The notes under the pieces are model-generated. The model saw nothing but the letters and a program-made list of their open reading frames with translations, had not been told where the DNA came from and did not search any database. From NCBI GenBank assembly GCA_028736075.1, contig CP117875.1:3348001-3412000 (forward strand): a DNA stretch of 64,000 nt, in the 5' to 3' direction. Source of the DNA: Chryseobacterium sp. KACC 21268. Lineage in GTDB: Bacteria; Bacteroidota; Bacteroidia; Flavobacteriales; Weeksellaceae. Positions 51,080 through 60,380 of the stretch are shown one piece after another; the stretch's first letter is position 1, and each line of letters begins with the position of its first letter. The translations under genes and the position numbers were made by a program.

Positions 51080-51577
51080 TTAGTCTTTGATGGTTTTGCC
51101 TAAAATAATGAGACTTTGTTTTTCGCCATCGAGTTCAGCGATATTTTTGAGATTGGCCCAAAGTTCGAAACCGAATTTTTCAAATAAGGTCAAACTTGGC
51201 AAATTGTGAGCGAAGATAAATGCAAGGAGATTCTCGATGCCCAAGCTCGGGCATTTTTCAATGGATAACTTTAAGATCTGTTGTCCGAAACCTTTGCCTC
51301 GGAAATTTTCATCAATATAGATACTAATCTCAGCCGTTTTCTGATAAGCCGGACGTCCGTAGAAATCCTGAAAACTGACCCAACCGATGGTATTTTTCTG
51401 AGCATCTTCCACCATCCAAAGCGGACGCGTTTCAGAATTGTGCTCATTGAACCAATCAAGTTTGCTTTCGACAGAAACAGGTTCCAGATCGGCAGTAACC
51501 AATCGCGACGCCACCGTAGAGTTATAAATTTCTACAATCTTGGGAAGATCATCTAAAGTGACGTCTCGAAAAGTCAT
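51080..51577 (-). CDS. GNAT acetyltransferase (phosphinothricin acetyltransferase-like)
   Basis: A 165-residue cytoplasmic N-acetyltransferase. MTFRDVTLDDLPKIVEIYNS, the TAEISIYIDENFRGKGFGQQ acetyl-CoA pyrophosphate loop, and FAHNLPSLTLFEKFGFELWA fit the Pat/bar-like branch. Substrate is unknown. It lies in the operon with the EEP gene, 8 bp apart. Confidence 0.85.
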   Translation of the reverse strand: MTFRDVTLDDLPKIVEIYNSTVASRLVTADLEPVSVESKLDWFNEHNSETRPLWMVEDAQKNTIGWVSFQDFYGRPAYQKTAEISIYIDENFRGKGFGQQILKLSIEKCPSLGIENLLAFIFAHNLPSLTLFEKFGFELWANLKNIAELDGEKQSLIILGKTIKD

Positions 51578-51582
51578 ATTTT

Positions 51583-51661
51583 TTATTATAATTGATGAAT
51601 GATAATTGATGAATGATTTTTAAATAATTAATCAATTATCATCTATCATTAATCATTTATT
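51583..51661. repeat. AT-rich TTGATGAATGATAATTGATG repeat
   Basis: Tandem ATAATTGATGAATG words followed by inverted counterparts AATTATCATCTATCATTAATC, in the gap between the GNAT start and the PLP-enzyme stop. Similar to 41622-41718. Confidence 0.6.
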
Positions 51662-52803
51662 GAACTAAATGCTTGTTCCAAATCAGCGATCAGATCTTCA
51701 GCATCTTCGATTCCGACGCTTAGTCTTACCAAGTCATCCGTGATTCCAAGAACTGCTCTTTTGTCTTCTGGGATCGATGCGTGCGTCATCAAAGCTGGAA
51801 GGTTTGCCAACGATTCTACGCCACCCAAAGATTCTGCCAAAGTGAAAACTTTGATGTTTTCCAAGAATTTAACTGCATCTTCTTTCTTTCCAGATTTGAA
51901 AGTGAAAGAAACCATTCCACCAAACTCGGTCATTTGTCTGGTTGCCAAATCGTATTGCGGATGAGAAGACAATCCTGGGTAATAGATCTTATCAACCAAA
52001 GAATGCGTTTCCAAATATTTTGCCACTTCGAAACCGTTGTCCGAATGTCTTTGCATTCTCAGCGCCAAAGTTTTAATTCCTCTCAGAACCAAATAAGAAT
52101 CGTGTGGTCCCAAAATTCCTCCACTTGCAAACTGGATAAAATGTAATTTCTCGCCCAACTCTGCATCTTTCGCGATCAAAGCTCCAGCGATTACATCAGA
52201 ATGTCCGCCTAAATATTTTGTTGCAGAATGCATCACAATGTCAGCACCCAGATCCAAAGGTTTTTGAATATAAGGCGTTGCAAATGTATTATCCACAGCT
52301 ACCAAAATATCTTTCCCTTTCACGGTGTCAGCCACCATTTTGATGTCCACCAATTTCATCAATGGATTGGTTGGTGTTTCTAGCCAGATCAATTTTGTTT
52401 TGTCTGTGATGACATTTTCCAATTGTTCCACATTATCGAATCCAATGAACGTAAATTTCAGTTGGTATTTTTCGAATAATCTGGTGAACATTCTGTAAGA
52501 TCCACCATAAAGATCATCTACAGCAATGACTTCATCACCTGGATTCAGTAACTTCAAAACACAATCGATTGCGGCCAAACCTGATCCGAAAGCCAATCCT
52601 CGAGCGCCGTTTTCGATGCTTGCTAAAGAATCTTCTAAAGCTTGTCTTGTTGGGTTTGCACCTCTTGAATATTCGTAGCCAGAGATCAATTGTCCTGGAC
52701 TTTTCTGTGCGAATGTTGATGTTAAAAAAACGGGAACGTTGACTGCGCCAGTCGCTGGCTCGTGCTGTTGTCCGCCGTGAATAACTTTTGTATTGAATTT
52801 CAT
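51649..52803 (-). CDS. Cystathionine gamma-synthase/lyase family PLP enzyme
   Basis: A 384-residue PLP-dependent enzyme of the trans-sulfuration family. The ATG at 52803 gives the family start KFNTKVIHGGQQHEPATGAV; an upstream ATG would lie in repeat DNA. The motif SGYEYSRGANPTR, FGSGLAAIDCVL near 72, and the PLP Lys196 in HSATKYLGGHSDV are all present. It may make or cleave cystathionine, linking cysteine and methionine. MetB and MetC/CGL cannot be told apart by eye. Single gene. Confidence 0.9.
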   Translation of the reverse strand: MKFNTKVIHGGQQHEPATGAVNVPVFLTSTFAQKSPGQLISGYEYSRGANPTRQALEDSLASIENGARGLAFGSGLAAIDCVLKLLNPGDEVIAVDDLYGGSYRMFTRLFEKYQLKFTFIGFDNVEQLENVITDKTKLIWLETPTNPLMKLVDIKMVADTVKGKDILVAVDNTFATPYIQKPLDLGADIVMHSATKYLGGHSDVIAGALIAKDAELGEKLHFIQFASGGILGPHDSYLVLRGIKTLALRMQRHSDNGFEVAKYLETHSLVDKIYYPGLSSHPQYDLATRQMTEFGGMVSFTFKSGKKEDAVKFLENIKVFTLAESLGGVESLANLPALMTHASIPEDKRAVLGITDDLVRLSVGIEDAEDLIADLEQAFSSIND

Positions 52804-52813
52804 ATTTCTAATA

Positions 52814-52880
52814 TTTTGTTTGAAGCTGGAAGTTTGAAGCTGGAAGTTTTTTAACATCCATCTTCCAACTTCCAGCATCC
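52814..52880. repeat. GAAGCTGGAAG hairpin repeat
   Basis: GAAGCTGGAAGTT occurs twice in tandem and its reverse complement AACTTCCAGC follows, in the gap between gldC and the PLP-enzyme gene. It forms a hairpin and then a T-run. Confidence 0.65.
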
Positions 52881-52887
52881 TTTTTTT

Positions 52888-53214
52888 TTACATTTTGATA
52901 GCCGACTTCACTGCAAATTCCTCAGCTACTTCTTCCAGCCAACCAGCAACATCTTCTTCTCCAGTTGCACGGAGGTAAGTTTGTCCAAGGGAAACGATGA
53001 TCTGGTGATAGAAACGTTTCATATGATCCACAGGCATATCTTTTGTCCAAAGATCGATTCTCAACGCTTCGGAAGTTTTCTCGTCCCAAACTGAGATCAT
53101 CACGGCTTTGGTCTCTTGGTTTTCTACGCCGCCATCTTGTGCATTCCACATCATTTTTTCTGGAACGTGATTCTCGTCCAACTCTATATCTACTGTAATT
53201 TTTGTTTTACGCAT
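52888..53214 (-). CDS. gldC: Gliding motility protein GldC
   Basis: A 108-residue soluble protein matching GldC of gliding Bacteroidota: MRKTKITVDIELDENHVPEK, then MMWNAQDGGVE, LWTKDMPVDHMKRFYHQI and a C-terminal EEVAEEFAVKSAIKM. It sits directly downstream of gldB, as in Flavobacterium. The protein is needed for efficient gliding in that genus but has no known enzymatic role. The gldB-gldC gap is 102 bp. Confidence 0.92.
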   Translation of the reverse strand: MRKTKITVDIELDENHVPEKMMWNAQDGGVENQETKAVMISVWDEKTSEALRIDLWTKDMPVDHMKRFYHQIIVSLGQTYLRATGEEDVAGWLEEVAEEFAVKSAIKM

Positions 53215-53316
53215 TGTTATATTAAAATTATTGATTAAAAAATTAAATGATCAAAAAATTAGAGATTTGAAATATGATAGTCTCTAATATCTCTCAAACG
53301 CTCATATTCTCCAACT

Positions 53317-54303
53317 CTACTTCGGTCTGTATTCCGATCCATTGAAAATCTCTGTTGCGTTCTTCTTCAAAAACACGTCCAATTTTTCTTCGGGATGTGC
53401 TTTCAGATAATGTTTGCAAATTTGCCAACCTGTCCAGATCGCGATCTGAGGCGAACTTTCTCTGTCAACTTCTGTGTAGAATTTTGAAAAAGGTCCTGGC
53501 GCAATGAATCTTTCTGATAATCCGGGATCTGCACTGAAGAGCAAGTCACCTTCTACAAAATAATTCCAGATATTGGCTTCGTTGGCAACAGCCCAATCGT
53601 ACTGTTCTTTGGAGTAATTCATTTTCAAATGATCAGAAGAAACATTAGGCAAAAAAGCGTCCTGAAGGATCTGAACTTTCCCTTGATAGACCATTTGATC
53701 CAAAAATTTCTGTTGCTCTATCGGAGCAGGAACCAATCTTGCGGCAAAAAAAGCAGAGATCTTTGGAACCAAATTTTCCGGGTTCATCGATTTTTGAAAA
53801 TAGAGATCGAGACCTTTATAATTTTTATTTCCATCACCCATAAATCCCGTAATGTCCACGAAAAGCATATTCTCGTCTTCTCTCAAAAAAATCGGATCCG
53901 TCACATTTTGAGGATCGATCACAGATGAATAGAGATAAATATGAGGCGGCTGGAACTTCGGAAAATAATTTTTGATGTGTGAGAAAAGGTCGATCAAATC
54001 TTTATCCAGTTTTGTTTTGTTGATTTTGGAAATCGCTTCTTTGTAGATGCGAACTTCCATCGTATCTTTTCTTCTGTCACCGTAATCGGCGTCTGGAACT
54101 GAACCTTGGAACCAAGGATATTTTTGTTTGAAATCTTCCAAGCTTACAGAAGAATTGTAGAATTCTCCAGAGAGATCGGTGACATTTATTTTCTTGACAG
54201 GATTCTTGATCTCAACATCCCATTTGTTTTCGTTTTCCTTTTTGCAAGCCGATAAACTGAAAACAATTATGGCCGAAAAAGAGATATATCGGAAAAACTT
54301 CAT
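53317..54303 (-). CDS. gldB: Gliding motility lipoprotein GldB
   Basis: A 328-residue lipoprotein. The ATG at 54303 places a signal peptide MKFFRYISFSAIIVFSLSAC with lipobox LSAC (Cys20). Upstream in-frame Met codons are not needed. The body shows DFKQKYPWFQGSVPDADYG, PPHIYLYSS and the C-terminal LSERFIAPGPFSKFYTEVDR, typical of GldB, an essential gliding/type IX secretion-linked lipoprotein. It is followed by gldC. Confidence 0.92.
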   Translation of the reverse strand: MKFFRYISFSAIIVFSLSACKKENENKWDVEIKNPVKKINVTDLSGEFYNSSVSLEDFKQKYPWFQGSVPDADYGDRRKDTMEVRIYKEAISKINKTKLDKDLIDLFSHIKNYFPKFQPPHIYLYSSVIDPQNVTDPIFLREDENMLFVDITGFMGDGNKNYKGLDLYFQKSMNPENLVPKISAFFAARLVPAPIEQQKFLDQMVYQGKVQILQDAFLPNVSSDHLKMNYSKEQYDWAVANEANIWNYFVEGDLLFSADPGLSERFIAPGPFSKFYTEVDRESSPQIAIWTGWQICKHYLKAHPEEKLDVFLKKNATEIFNGSEYRPK

Positions 54304-54349
54304 TATTTTTACATTAAGATTTTCGAAAAGCAAAAATACGATTTAATAG

Positions 54350-54874
54350 ATGAAGCTACCAATAATTACGGAAAGATTAATTTTAAGAAAATTGACCGAA
54401 GCGGATGTTGATAACATCTTCCTTCTGGACAGCAATCCCGACGTGATGAAGTATGTAGGAGTTCCGCCTTCTACTAGTAGAGAACAATCTAAAAAAATGG
54501 TTGAGAATATCCTAGATCAGTACGCCAAAAACGGAACTGGCAGACTTGCGGTCATCGAAAATGAAACTAACAAATTTATCGGCTGGAGTGGCATCAAACT
54601 TTTGACAGAGGAAGTCAATGGTTTCAAAAATGTTTACGAATTAGGCTACAGATTTCTCCCTGAATTCTGGGGAAAAGGTTACGCGACAGAATCTGCAAAA
54701 GCTTCATTGGATCTAGGTTTTAATCAACTGAATGCTGAGAAGATCTATGCTTATGCCGATGTTGACAATGAATCTTCCAATCACATTCTCACGAAATTAG
54801 GTTTCGAAAACAAAGGTGCTTTTCTTGATAATGGCGACAATTGCTATTGGTACGAATTAGAAAAAAATAAATAA
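54350..54874 (+). CDS. GNAT acetyltransferase (RimJ/RimL-like)
   Basis: A 174-residue N-acetyltransferase with ITERLILRKLTEADVDNIFL, ELGYRFLPEFWGKGYATES (acetyl-CoA loop GKGYA) and DNESSNHILTKLGFENKG. The RimJ/RimL type acetylates protein N-termini or small molecules; here the substrate is unknown. Stop and next start overlap as TAATG, so translation of the next gene is coupled. Confidence 0.87.
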   Translation: MKLPIITERLILRKLTEADVDNIFLLDSNPDVMKYVGVPPSTSREQSKKMVENILDQYAKNGTGRLAVIENETNKFIGWSGIKLLTEEVNGFKNVYELGYRFLPEFWGKGYATESAKASLDLGFNQLNAEKIYAYADVDNESSNHILTKLGFENKGAFLDNGDNCYWYELEKNK

Positions 54875-55314
54875 TGAGAGCTTGTAATATATTATTTTTC
54901 TTATTCTTATCGTTGATGTGCGTTCCAGTGCATTCACAAACTAAAAACCAAAACAACAAAATAGTTTTGAATAAAACCTTCAGAACATCAGTGGGAAGCA
55001 TGTGTGTGGAAACCAATACGCCGAAACCCTGTGCTGGATCTACCGTTTTTCTGGAATTAAATTTCAAAAATGATTTTGTCTTGGTTAATGAAAAGAATGA
55101 AAATGCTTGTGGAACCATTTCTGAAAATAAATATAAAACGAATTACAGTACACAAGGAAATATTGTGAAAGTTGAAAAGTTGACCCGATATGGCGAACCG
55201 TTGAAAATCAAACAATTTTTGTACACCAAGAATAGTTTGATCGGAGAAGCAATCGATGTGGACGGACGCAAAAAAGAATATGTCTTTGAAGAAATTAAAA
55301 TAAAACAAAAATAA
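54874..55314 (+). CDS. Small secreted protein of unknown function
   Basis: A 146-residue protein with signal peptide MRACNILFFLFLSLMCVPVHS. Cys residues at GSMCVET, KPCAGS and ENACGT could form disulfides. No domain recognised; the C-terminal half has beta-strand-like alternation (YSTQGNIVKVEKLTRYGEP). It is wedged between the GNAT and nadE genes with TAATG overlaps on both sides, so it is probably translated with them. Confidence 0.65.
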   Translation: MRACNILFFLFLSLMCVPVHSQTKNQNNKIVLNKTFRTSVGSMCVETNTPKPCAGSTVFLELNFKNDFVLVNEKNENACGTISENKYKTNYSTQGNIVKVEKLTRYGEPLKIKQFLYTKNSLIGEAIDVDGRKKEYVFEEIKIKQK

Positions 55315-56105
55315 TGCAGACACAAAAAGTAATAGATCATATCGTCAACTGGTTAAAAGATTATGCAACCAAAGCCAACTCAAAAGGATTCGTAGTAGGT
55401 GTTTCTGGCGGAATTGATTCCGCAGTCGTTTCAGTTTTGGTAGCGAAAACAGGATTGCCAGTTTTGGTTTTGGAAATGCCAATCCGTCAAAAAGCCGACC
55501 AGGTGGACAGAGCTCAAGATCACATCGATTTTTTGAAATCTAATTTTCCAAATGTGGATGGTTTCCGAGTGGATTTGACGCCTACTTTTGAAAGTTTTGA
55601 AAAAACCACGGAAGGCTACAAAGACGATTCACCGAGCAAAAATCTGGCAGAAGCGAATACAAGATCGAGATTGAGAATGATAACACTTTATTATTACGGT
55701 CAGATCAATGGATTTCTTGTGACTGGAACTGGAAACAAAGTGGAGGATTTTGGCGTTGGATTTTTCACAAAATATGGCGATGGCGGCGTGGACATCTCTC
55801 CTATCGCTGACCTTTACAAAACGCAGATCTATGAAATTGCCAAAGAACTAGGCATTCTTGAGAGCATTCAGAAAGCTAAACCTACGGACGGACTTTGGGA
55901 AGTGGAAAGAACAGATGAAGACCAAATTGGCGCAACCTATCCTGAATTGGAATGGGCAATGGAACAGCAAAAAGCCGGAAAAACCGAAGCTGATTTTGAT
56001 GGAAGAGAAAAAGAGGTGATGACCATTTATCTTAGATTTAACAGAGCGACGCAACATAAGATGAATCCGATTCCTGTTTGTGAAATTCCGGCGGAATTGA
56101 AATAA
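55314..56105 (+). CDS. nadE: NAD(+) synthase
   Basis: A 263-residue enzyme that amidates nicotinic acid adenine dinucleotide. The P-loop VVGVSGGIDSAVVS (SGGIDS at 31-36), TGNKVEDFGVGFFTKYGDGG, the DISPIADLYKTQ segment and a PTDGLWEVERTDEDQIG motif are diagnostic. It has no N-terminal glutaminase domain, so it uses ammonia. Its start overlaps the upstream stop (TAATG). Close linkage with gldB recalls the flavobacterial arrangement. Confidence 0.95.
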   Translation: MQTQKVIDHIVNWLKDYATKANSKGFVVGVSGGIDSAVVSVLVAKTGLPVLVLEMPIRQKADQVDRAQDHIDFLKSNFPNVDGFRVDLTPTFESFEKTTEGYKDDSPSKNLAEANTRSRLRMITLYYYGQINGFLVTGTGNKVEDFGVGFFTKYGDGGVDISPIADLYKTQIYEIAKELGILESIQKAKPTDGLWEVERTDEDQIGATYPELEWAMEQQKAGKTEADFDGREKEVMTIYLRFNRATQHKMNPIPVCEIPAELK

Positions 56106-56154
56106 TATTCACAGGACAAAACATAAGATTCAGAACATTAAATAAATAAATTCT

Positions 56155-56811
56155 ATGAAAAATAAAATTCTACTTTCTGCTTTTAGTCTTTTCGCATTCA
56201 CTTCGGCTTTTCAGTCCCAAGAAACAAAGCAAGAAGAAATAGCCGTTTCAGCGCCGGTTGAAGTGATTGACAGACTCAATATTCCAGGTCCGCTGACATT
56301 TCGGGAAAATGAATACATCTTGACCTGGAGCAAACAAAACTCTCCAACTTGGGCGCAACAGCAATATATTTTACGCGATGACGATTTTAATAATTACAAA
56401 GAGCTCATCAATTTCTCATACTTCGATAAAGAAATCGATATGGACACTGCTGTAAAACAAAAAGTGGAATATGTAGAAAAAAGAAAGGACAGAACGCAGG
56501 ACAAGTACTCTTTCGTAAGTGTAACGGAAAGTCCAGACGGAAAGGAAATCGTAGTAGATTACCTCGTGACCGTTGTTCCACAAGAAGGGGAATCTTACGC
56601 TGAATACAATATTGACCGATTCAAAAGTTTCGAAGCTGGTGGCAAAAAGTCTTTCTTGATTTTCTCCTATTCCAAAAGACTTGCAGGTGATTTGAAATAC
56701 GCTTCAAAATCTCTGTCCAAAGAAAGAAGCCGACTGATGGAAGGTGTCATCACCATGGCTATTCCGCCGATTACTTACAAACCAACTGCGGTTGAAGCAA
56801 AGAAAAAGTAA
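56155..56811 (+). CDS. Exported protein of unknown function
   Basis: A 218-residue protein with a signal peptide MKNKILLSAFSLFAFTSAFQS and no membrane helix after it. The mature part is charged and beta-rich (LTFRENEYILTWSKQNS, EIVVDYLVTVVPQEG, YNIDRFKSFEAGG). Possibly a Chryseobacterium-type conserved protein; no domain recognised. It follows nadE by 49 bp, so co-transcription is likely. Confidence 0.6.
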   Translation: MKNKILLSAFSLFAFTSAFQSQETKQEEIAVSAPVEVIDRLNIPGPLTFRENEYILTWSKQNSPTWAQQQYILRDDDFNNYKELINFSYFDKEIDMDTAVKQKVEYVEKRKDRTQDKYSFVSVTESPDGKEIVVDYLVTVVPQEGESYAEYNIDRFKSFEAGGKKSFLIFSYSKRLAGDLKYASKSLSKERSRLMEGVITMAIPPITYKPTAVEAKKK

Positions 56812-56877
56812 TTGGTTAATGGTCCGATATTGATAGTTGGCGGATTTATATTAATCTAATTTTTAATCATTGAATCT

Positions 56878-57915
56878 TTGAATCAAGAGTATTATATCAA
56901 ACGTTGCATTGAATTGGCACAAAAAGCTTTGGGGAGAACTTATCCAAATCCGTTGGTTGGTTCTGTGATTGTTCATAACGACAGAATCATTGGCGAAGGT
57001 TTTCATAAAAAAGCTGGCGAACCGCACGCAGAAATCAATGCAATCAAATCTGTAAAAGAAGAAGACAAGCATCTTATTCCGGAATCTACGATTTATGTTT
57101 CTTTGGAACCTTGTGCCCATTTTGGGAAAACACCACCGTGCGCTTTGAAAATTGTAGAACTCGGTTTTAAAAAAGTGGTTATCGGCGCGATGGACAGCCA
57201 CGACAAAGTGAATGGGAAAGGCAAAAAAATCATTACCGATGCAGGAATCGAAGTTATGTCCAGCGTTTTAGAAAATGAGTGCCGAAAACTCAACAAACGA
57301 TTTTTCACTTACCACGAAAAGAGAATGCCGTTCATTATTCTGAAGTGGGCGGAATCTGCTGATGGTTTTATGGACAAAGATTACAAACCTACACAGATCA
57401 GCAATTCACTTTCGAAGCAGTTGGTTCATCAAATGAGAAGTGAGGAACACGCGATTTTAGTTGGAAAAAATACCGCACTTCGTGACAATCCAAGTTTGAC
57501 AGTCAGAGAAGTTGAAGGTCGAAATCCTACTAGAATTTTGATTGATTTCAACCTTGATGTTCCAGAGAATTTTAATATTTATAATGATGAAGCGGAAACA
57601 ATCATCTTTAATTCAATTAAAAATTCCACAGCTCAAAATCTGAAATTCATTAAAATAGAAAAAGAAAATTCATTAGATAAAATCTTAGAAAAGCTGTACA
57701 AATTGCAAATTCAATCCGTCATCATCGAAGGTGGAAGATTTACATTACAACAATTCATTGATCAAAATCTTTGGGATGAAACTTTGATTTTCAAAAATCC
57801 AAATTTGAATCTTGAGAATGGAACCAAAGCGCCAACTTTCGATTTCAATCCAGAAAAAACGGAAAGTCTGAGAGATTGCGAGGTTTTGTTTTTCAGGAAT
57901 CCAAGTCTTGATTAA
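56878..57915 (+). CDS. ribD: Bifunctional riboflavin biosynthesis deaminase/reductase RibD
   Basis: A 345-residue enzyme for two steps of riboflavin synthesis. The N-terminal deaminase has GEPHAEINAI (His50, Glu52), then LEPCAHFGKTPPC (Cys79, Cys88). The C-terminal reductase has RMPFIILKWAESADGFM and SVIIEGGRFTLQQF. The start is taken as TTG at 56878, because an in-frame TAA lies just upstream and NQEYYIKRCIELAQKALG is the family N-terminus. Length fits the family. Confidence 0.92.
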   Translation: MNQEYYIKRCIELAQKALGRTYPNPLVGSVIVHNDRIIGEGFHKKAGEPHAEINAIKSVKEEDKHLIPESTIYVSLEPCAHFGKTPPCALKIVELGFKKVVIGAMDSHDKVNGKGKKIITDAGIEVMSSVLENECRKLNKRFFTYHEKRMPFIILKWAESADGFMDKDYKPTQISNSLSKQLVHQMRSEEHAILVGKNTALRDNPSLTVREVEGRNPTRILIDFNLDVPENFNIYNDEAETIIFNSIKNSTAQNLKFIKIEKENSLDKILEKLYKLQIQSVIIEGGRFTLQQFIDQNLWDETLIFKNPNLNLENGTKAPTFDFNPEKTESLRDCEVLFFRNPSLD

Positions 57916-57987
57916 TATCAGAATTATTAAAAATCAGCGCTCGGAAAAAAATCCGTAAATTCGCATCCTTAATAGATTTCAATAAAT

Positions 57988-58563
57988 ATGAAAAATCTGA
58001 GCGCCTCCACAAAAGGCTTGATTTTTTCTTTGCTGGCAATGGGATTTGCGTTCGCTATTTACTTTTTGTTTTTGGCGAAAAAAAATTATTATCTGGTAGA
58101 CAATCCTACGCCGGAAACTTTCTACTTTAAGATCAATAACGGATCACAAAACATACTTTCTGCAGGACAATATTTGAAGGTTGACCTTAATAAAGGAAAA
58201 AATAAAATCGCCGTTTTTGACCAGAATAAAAAGCTACTCTACGATTCTGCTTTTACCGTAAGCAAGATCCGAGGTCTGCTGAACATTGCGAATAAAGATT
58301 ACTACGTCAACCATCAATATTACGGATATGGCCTGAACAAAGATTCTCTAATGGCCGCAAAGCCTGGAATCGAGATCGACAAAAAGCACTATCTGGGCGA
58401 CGTGAAGAAGATCAACAAGCTTTACACAGAAGATTTCTATTACAACCTGGACGAAGAATATGACCGCGTCATCAAAAATGTAGCGAAAGTCGAAAGCCGA
58501 TCGAAGATCTTCAGAAAACAGGATTTCATCAATTATTACAACAATTATTACAAGTTCAAATAG
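57988..58563 (+). CDS. Single-pass membrane protein of unknown function
   Basis: A 191-residue protein with one N-terminal hydrophobic helix (about 10-28, GLIFSLLAMGFAFAIYFLFL) and an extracytoplasmic domain: beta-rich first half (KINNGSQNILSAGQYLKVDL), then a Tyr-rich, charged, likely helical tail (YTEDFYYNLDEEYDRVIKNV). No family recognised. It lies 72 bp after ribD and 67 bp before ubiE. Confidence 0.6.
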   Translation: MKNLSASTKGLIFSLLAMGFAFAIYFLFLAKKNYYLVDNPTPETFYFKINNGSQNILSAGQYLKVDLNKGKNKIAVFDQNKKLLYDSAFTVSKIRGLLNIANKDYYVNHQYYGYGLNKDSLMAAKPGIEIDKKHYLGDVKKINKLYTEDFYYNLDEEYDRVIKNVAKVESRSKIFRKQDFINYYNNYYKFK

Positions 58564-58630
58564 ATTTAATAATTAAAAGATCAACCATCAACTATCGGTC
58601 GAAGATCATTTATCAACTCTCATCATCAAA

Positions 58631-59356
58631 ATGGAACACAACAACGTAACACCATACAACTCCGAATACAGCAAAAAAAGTCAGGTAGAAGATATGTTTG
58701 ACAACATTGCGCCAAAATATGACCTTCTAAATCACGTACTGTCTATGAAAATAGATGTGCTCTGGAGAAACAAGTTGGTGAATATGCTAAAGAAAGACCA
58801 GCCAAAATTGGTTTTGGATGTGGCCACAGGCACAGGAGATCTTGCCATTGCAGTTCAAAAAGGGACCAATGCAGATGTTGTAGGTCTGGACCTTTCTCAG
58901 CAAATGCTGAACGTGGGGATCGAGAAGATCAGAAAGCAAAATCTGGACGGAAAGATCTCTATGCAAAAAGGCGATGCGGAACAACTTCCCTTCGAAGACA
59001 ATAAATTTGATGGCGTTACCGTTGCATTTGGAGTGAGAAATTTCGAGAATCTCGAAAAAGGATTATCAGAATTACGCAGAGTTGTGAAAGAAGACAAAAG
59101 TATTTATATATTAGAGTTTTCAAAAGTAGAAGGATTCTTGGGACCATTTTATATGTTTTATTTTAAAAACATTTTGCCTGCAATTGGGCGTTTGGTTTCC
59201 AAAGACAACCGTGCTTACACGTATCTTCCGGATTCTGTGAACGCTTTTCCTTTTGGAGAGAAGATGAAAACGATTCTACTGGATACTGGTTTCAAAAAAG
59301 TAGAATACACCAAACTAAGTTTAGGAATAGCCACCATTTATAAAGCTACAAAATAG
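58631..59356 (+). CDS. ubiE: Demethylmenaquinone methyltransferase
   Basis: A 241-residue SAM-dependent methyltransferase making menaquinone. YNSEYSKKSQVEDMFDNIAP and PKYDLLNHVLSMKIDVLWR are the UbiE N-terminal motifs; motif I is VLDVATGTGDLAIA. Also KGDAEQLPFEDNKFDGVTVA, FGVRNFENLEKGLSELRRV and the C-terminal GIATIYKATK. As in other Bacteroidota it is followed by porT after only 1 bp. Confidence 0.95.
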   Translation: MEHNNVTPYNSEYSKKSQVEDMFDNIAPKYDLLNHVLSMKIDVLWRNKLVNMLKKDQPKLVLDVATGTGDLAIAVQKGTNADVVGLDLSQQMLNVGIEKIRKQNLDGKISMQKGDAEQLPFEDNKFDGVTVAFGVRNFENLEKGLSELRRVVKEDKSIYILEFSKVEGFLGPFYMFYFKNILPAIGRLVSKDNRAYTYLPDSVNAFPFGEKMKTILLDTGFKKVEYTKLSLGIATIYKATK

Positions 59357-59357
59357 A

Positions 59358-60161
59358 ATGAAGCAGCGACTTATCAAGATTTTATCCTTTGCAGTACTTC
59401 TGAGCGGTAATTTACACGCCCAGACTTTCAACAATCTTTTCAGGACAAAGGACAGACCAGATAATGAGGCTGGAGGTAATGATCTGCAAAAATACAGCTT
59501 CGGATTTTATCTAGCTGCCAATAACTTTGATTACAAAATGAATCTCAGCCCTGTGTTTGGGATGAATGGAAATCAAAATCTGGTAGAATCGAAAGCCACT
59601 TATAGTTTCGGAGCCGGATTGATAGGTAAAATGAGACTTAATGAATTTCTGGATCTCAGATTAGAACCTGGATTACACTTCGTACAAAGAGACTTGACGT
59701 TTAATACATTTGACCATGTAAATCAATACTCGGGCGGAACAAACTATAATTTACCATTTGTACCACTAGATGAATTTACAGAAACAGACTCAAAAAAAAT
59801 AGTAAAATCTACATATATAGACATTCCGCTTCTTTTGGAAGTTCATGGTGACAGATGGTACAACTCCCGTCCGTATGCCGCTGCAGGAATTAATTATCTG
59901 GTAAATTTACAATCAAACCAGACAGCAACCGATGATAATCAACAGAATATTTTCCGGACAACAACACATAACTTTGGTTGGAGTGCAGAGTTAGGAATTC
60001 AGTTCTATTTCAGCAAATTTAAGTTTACGCCTGCCATCCGAGGGACATTCTTCACAAACAATGAGTTGGTGCAGGATAAGGAAACCACACCACCCTACTG
60101 GACACCAGCCATTTCTACACTGCAGACCAGAGCATTTATGCTGGTTCTGAAATTTGAATAA
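59358..60161 (+). CDS. porT: PorT-like outer-membrane protein (type IX secretion)
   Basis: A 267-residue exported protein with signal peptide (ILSFAVLLSGNLHA) and a beta-barrel pattern of the outer-membrane beta-barrel superfamily. KYSFGFYLAANNFDYKMN and GLIGKMRLNEFLDLRLEPGL resemble PorT/SprT, needed for type IX secretion. The invariant neighbour ubiE, 1 bp away, matches the known ubiE-porT order in Bacteroidota. The C-terminus ends in LVLKFE. Confidence 0.82.
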   Translation: MKQRLIKILSFAVLLSGNLHAQTFNNLFRTKDRPDNEAGGNDLQKYSFGFYLAANNFDYKMNLSPVFGMNGNQNLVESKATYSFGAGLIGKMRLNEFLDLRLEPGLHFVQRDLTFNTFDHVNQYSGGTNYNLPFVPLDEFTETDSKKIVKSTYIDIPLLLEVHGDRWYNSRPYAAAGINYLVNLQSNQTATDDNQQNIFRTTTHNFGWSAELGIQFYFSKFKFTPAIRGTFFTNNELVQDKETTPPYWTPAISTLQTRAFMLVLKFE

Positions 60162-60173
60162 AAATATAAATTG

Positions 60174-60199
60174 AGCTTTTTCTGAAGGCTCTTTTTTTT
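60174..60199 (+). terminator. Terminator after porT
   Basis: Short stem GAGC/GCTC with a loop of 11 bases, followed by eight T. Moderate support. Confidence 0.5.
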
Positions 60200-60347
60200 T
60201 GTTCACTTTGTGCTTAGAATCAGGCTCAAGGCTTTCATTTCTAATTATTTTGATGAGTTACTTAAAGTTAAATCATTATAAATCAAACAGAAGCAAGATC
60301 AATCTCACAAAAGAGAAATATCGTGTTAAATCATCATTAATTTTTCC

Positions 60348-60355
60348 TATTTTTG
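60348..60355 (+). promoter_or_regulatory. Candidate -7 box (TATTTTTG) upstream of the zapA operon
   Basis: Matches TAnnTTTG, 25 bases before the ATG at 60381. No -33 box at normal spacing. Confidence 0.45.
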
Positions 60356-60380
60356 TAAAAGTTAGAATTTAATTCTGGTT

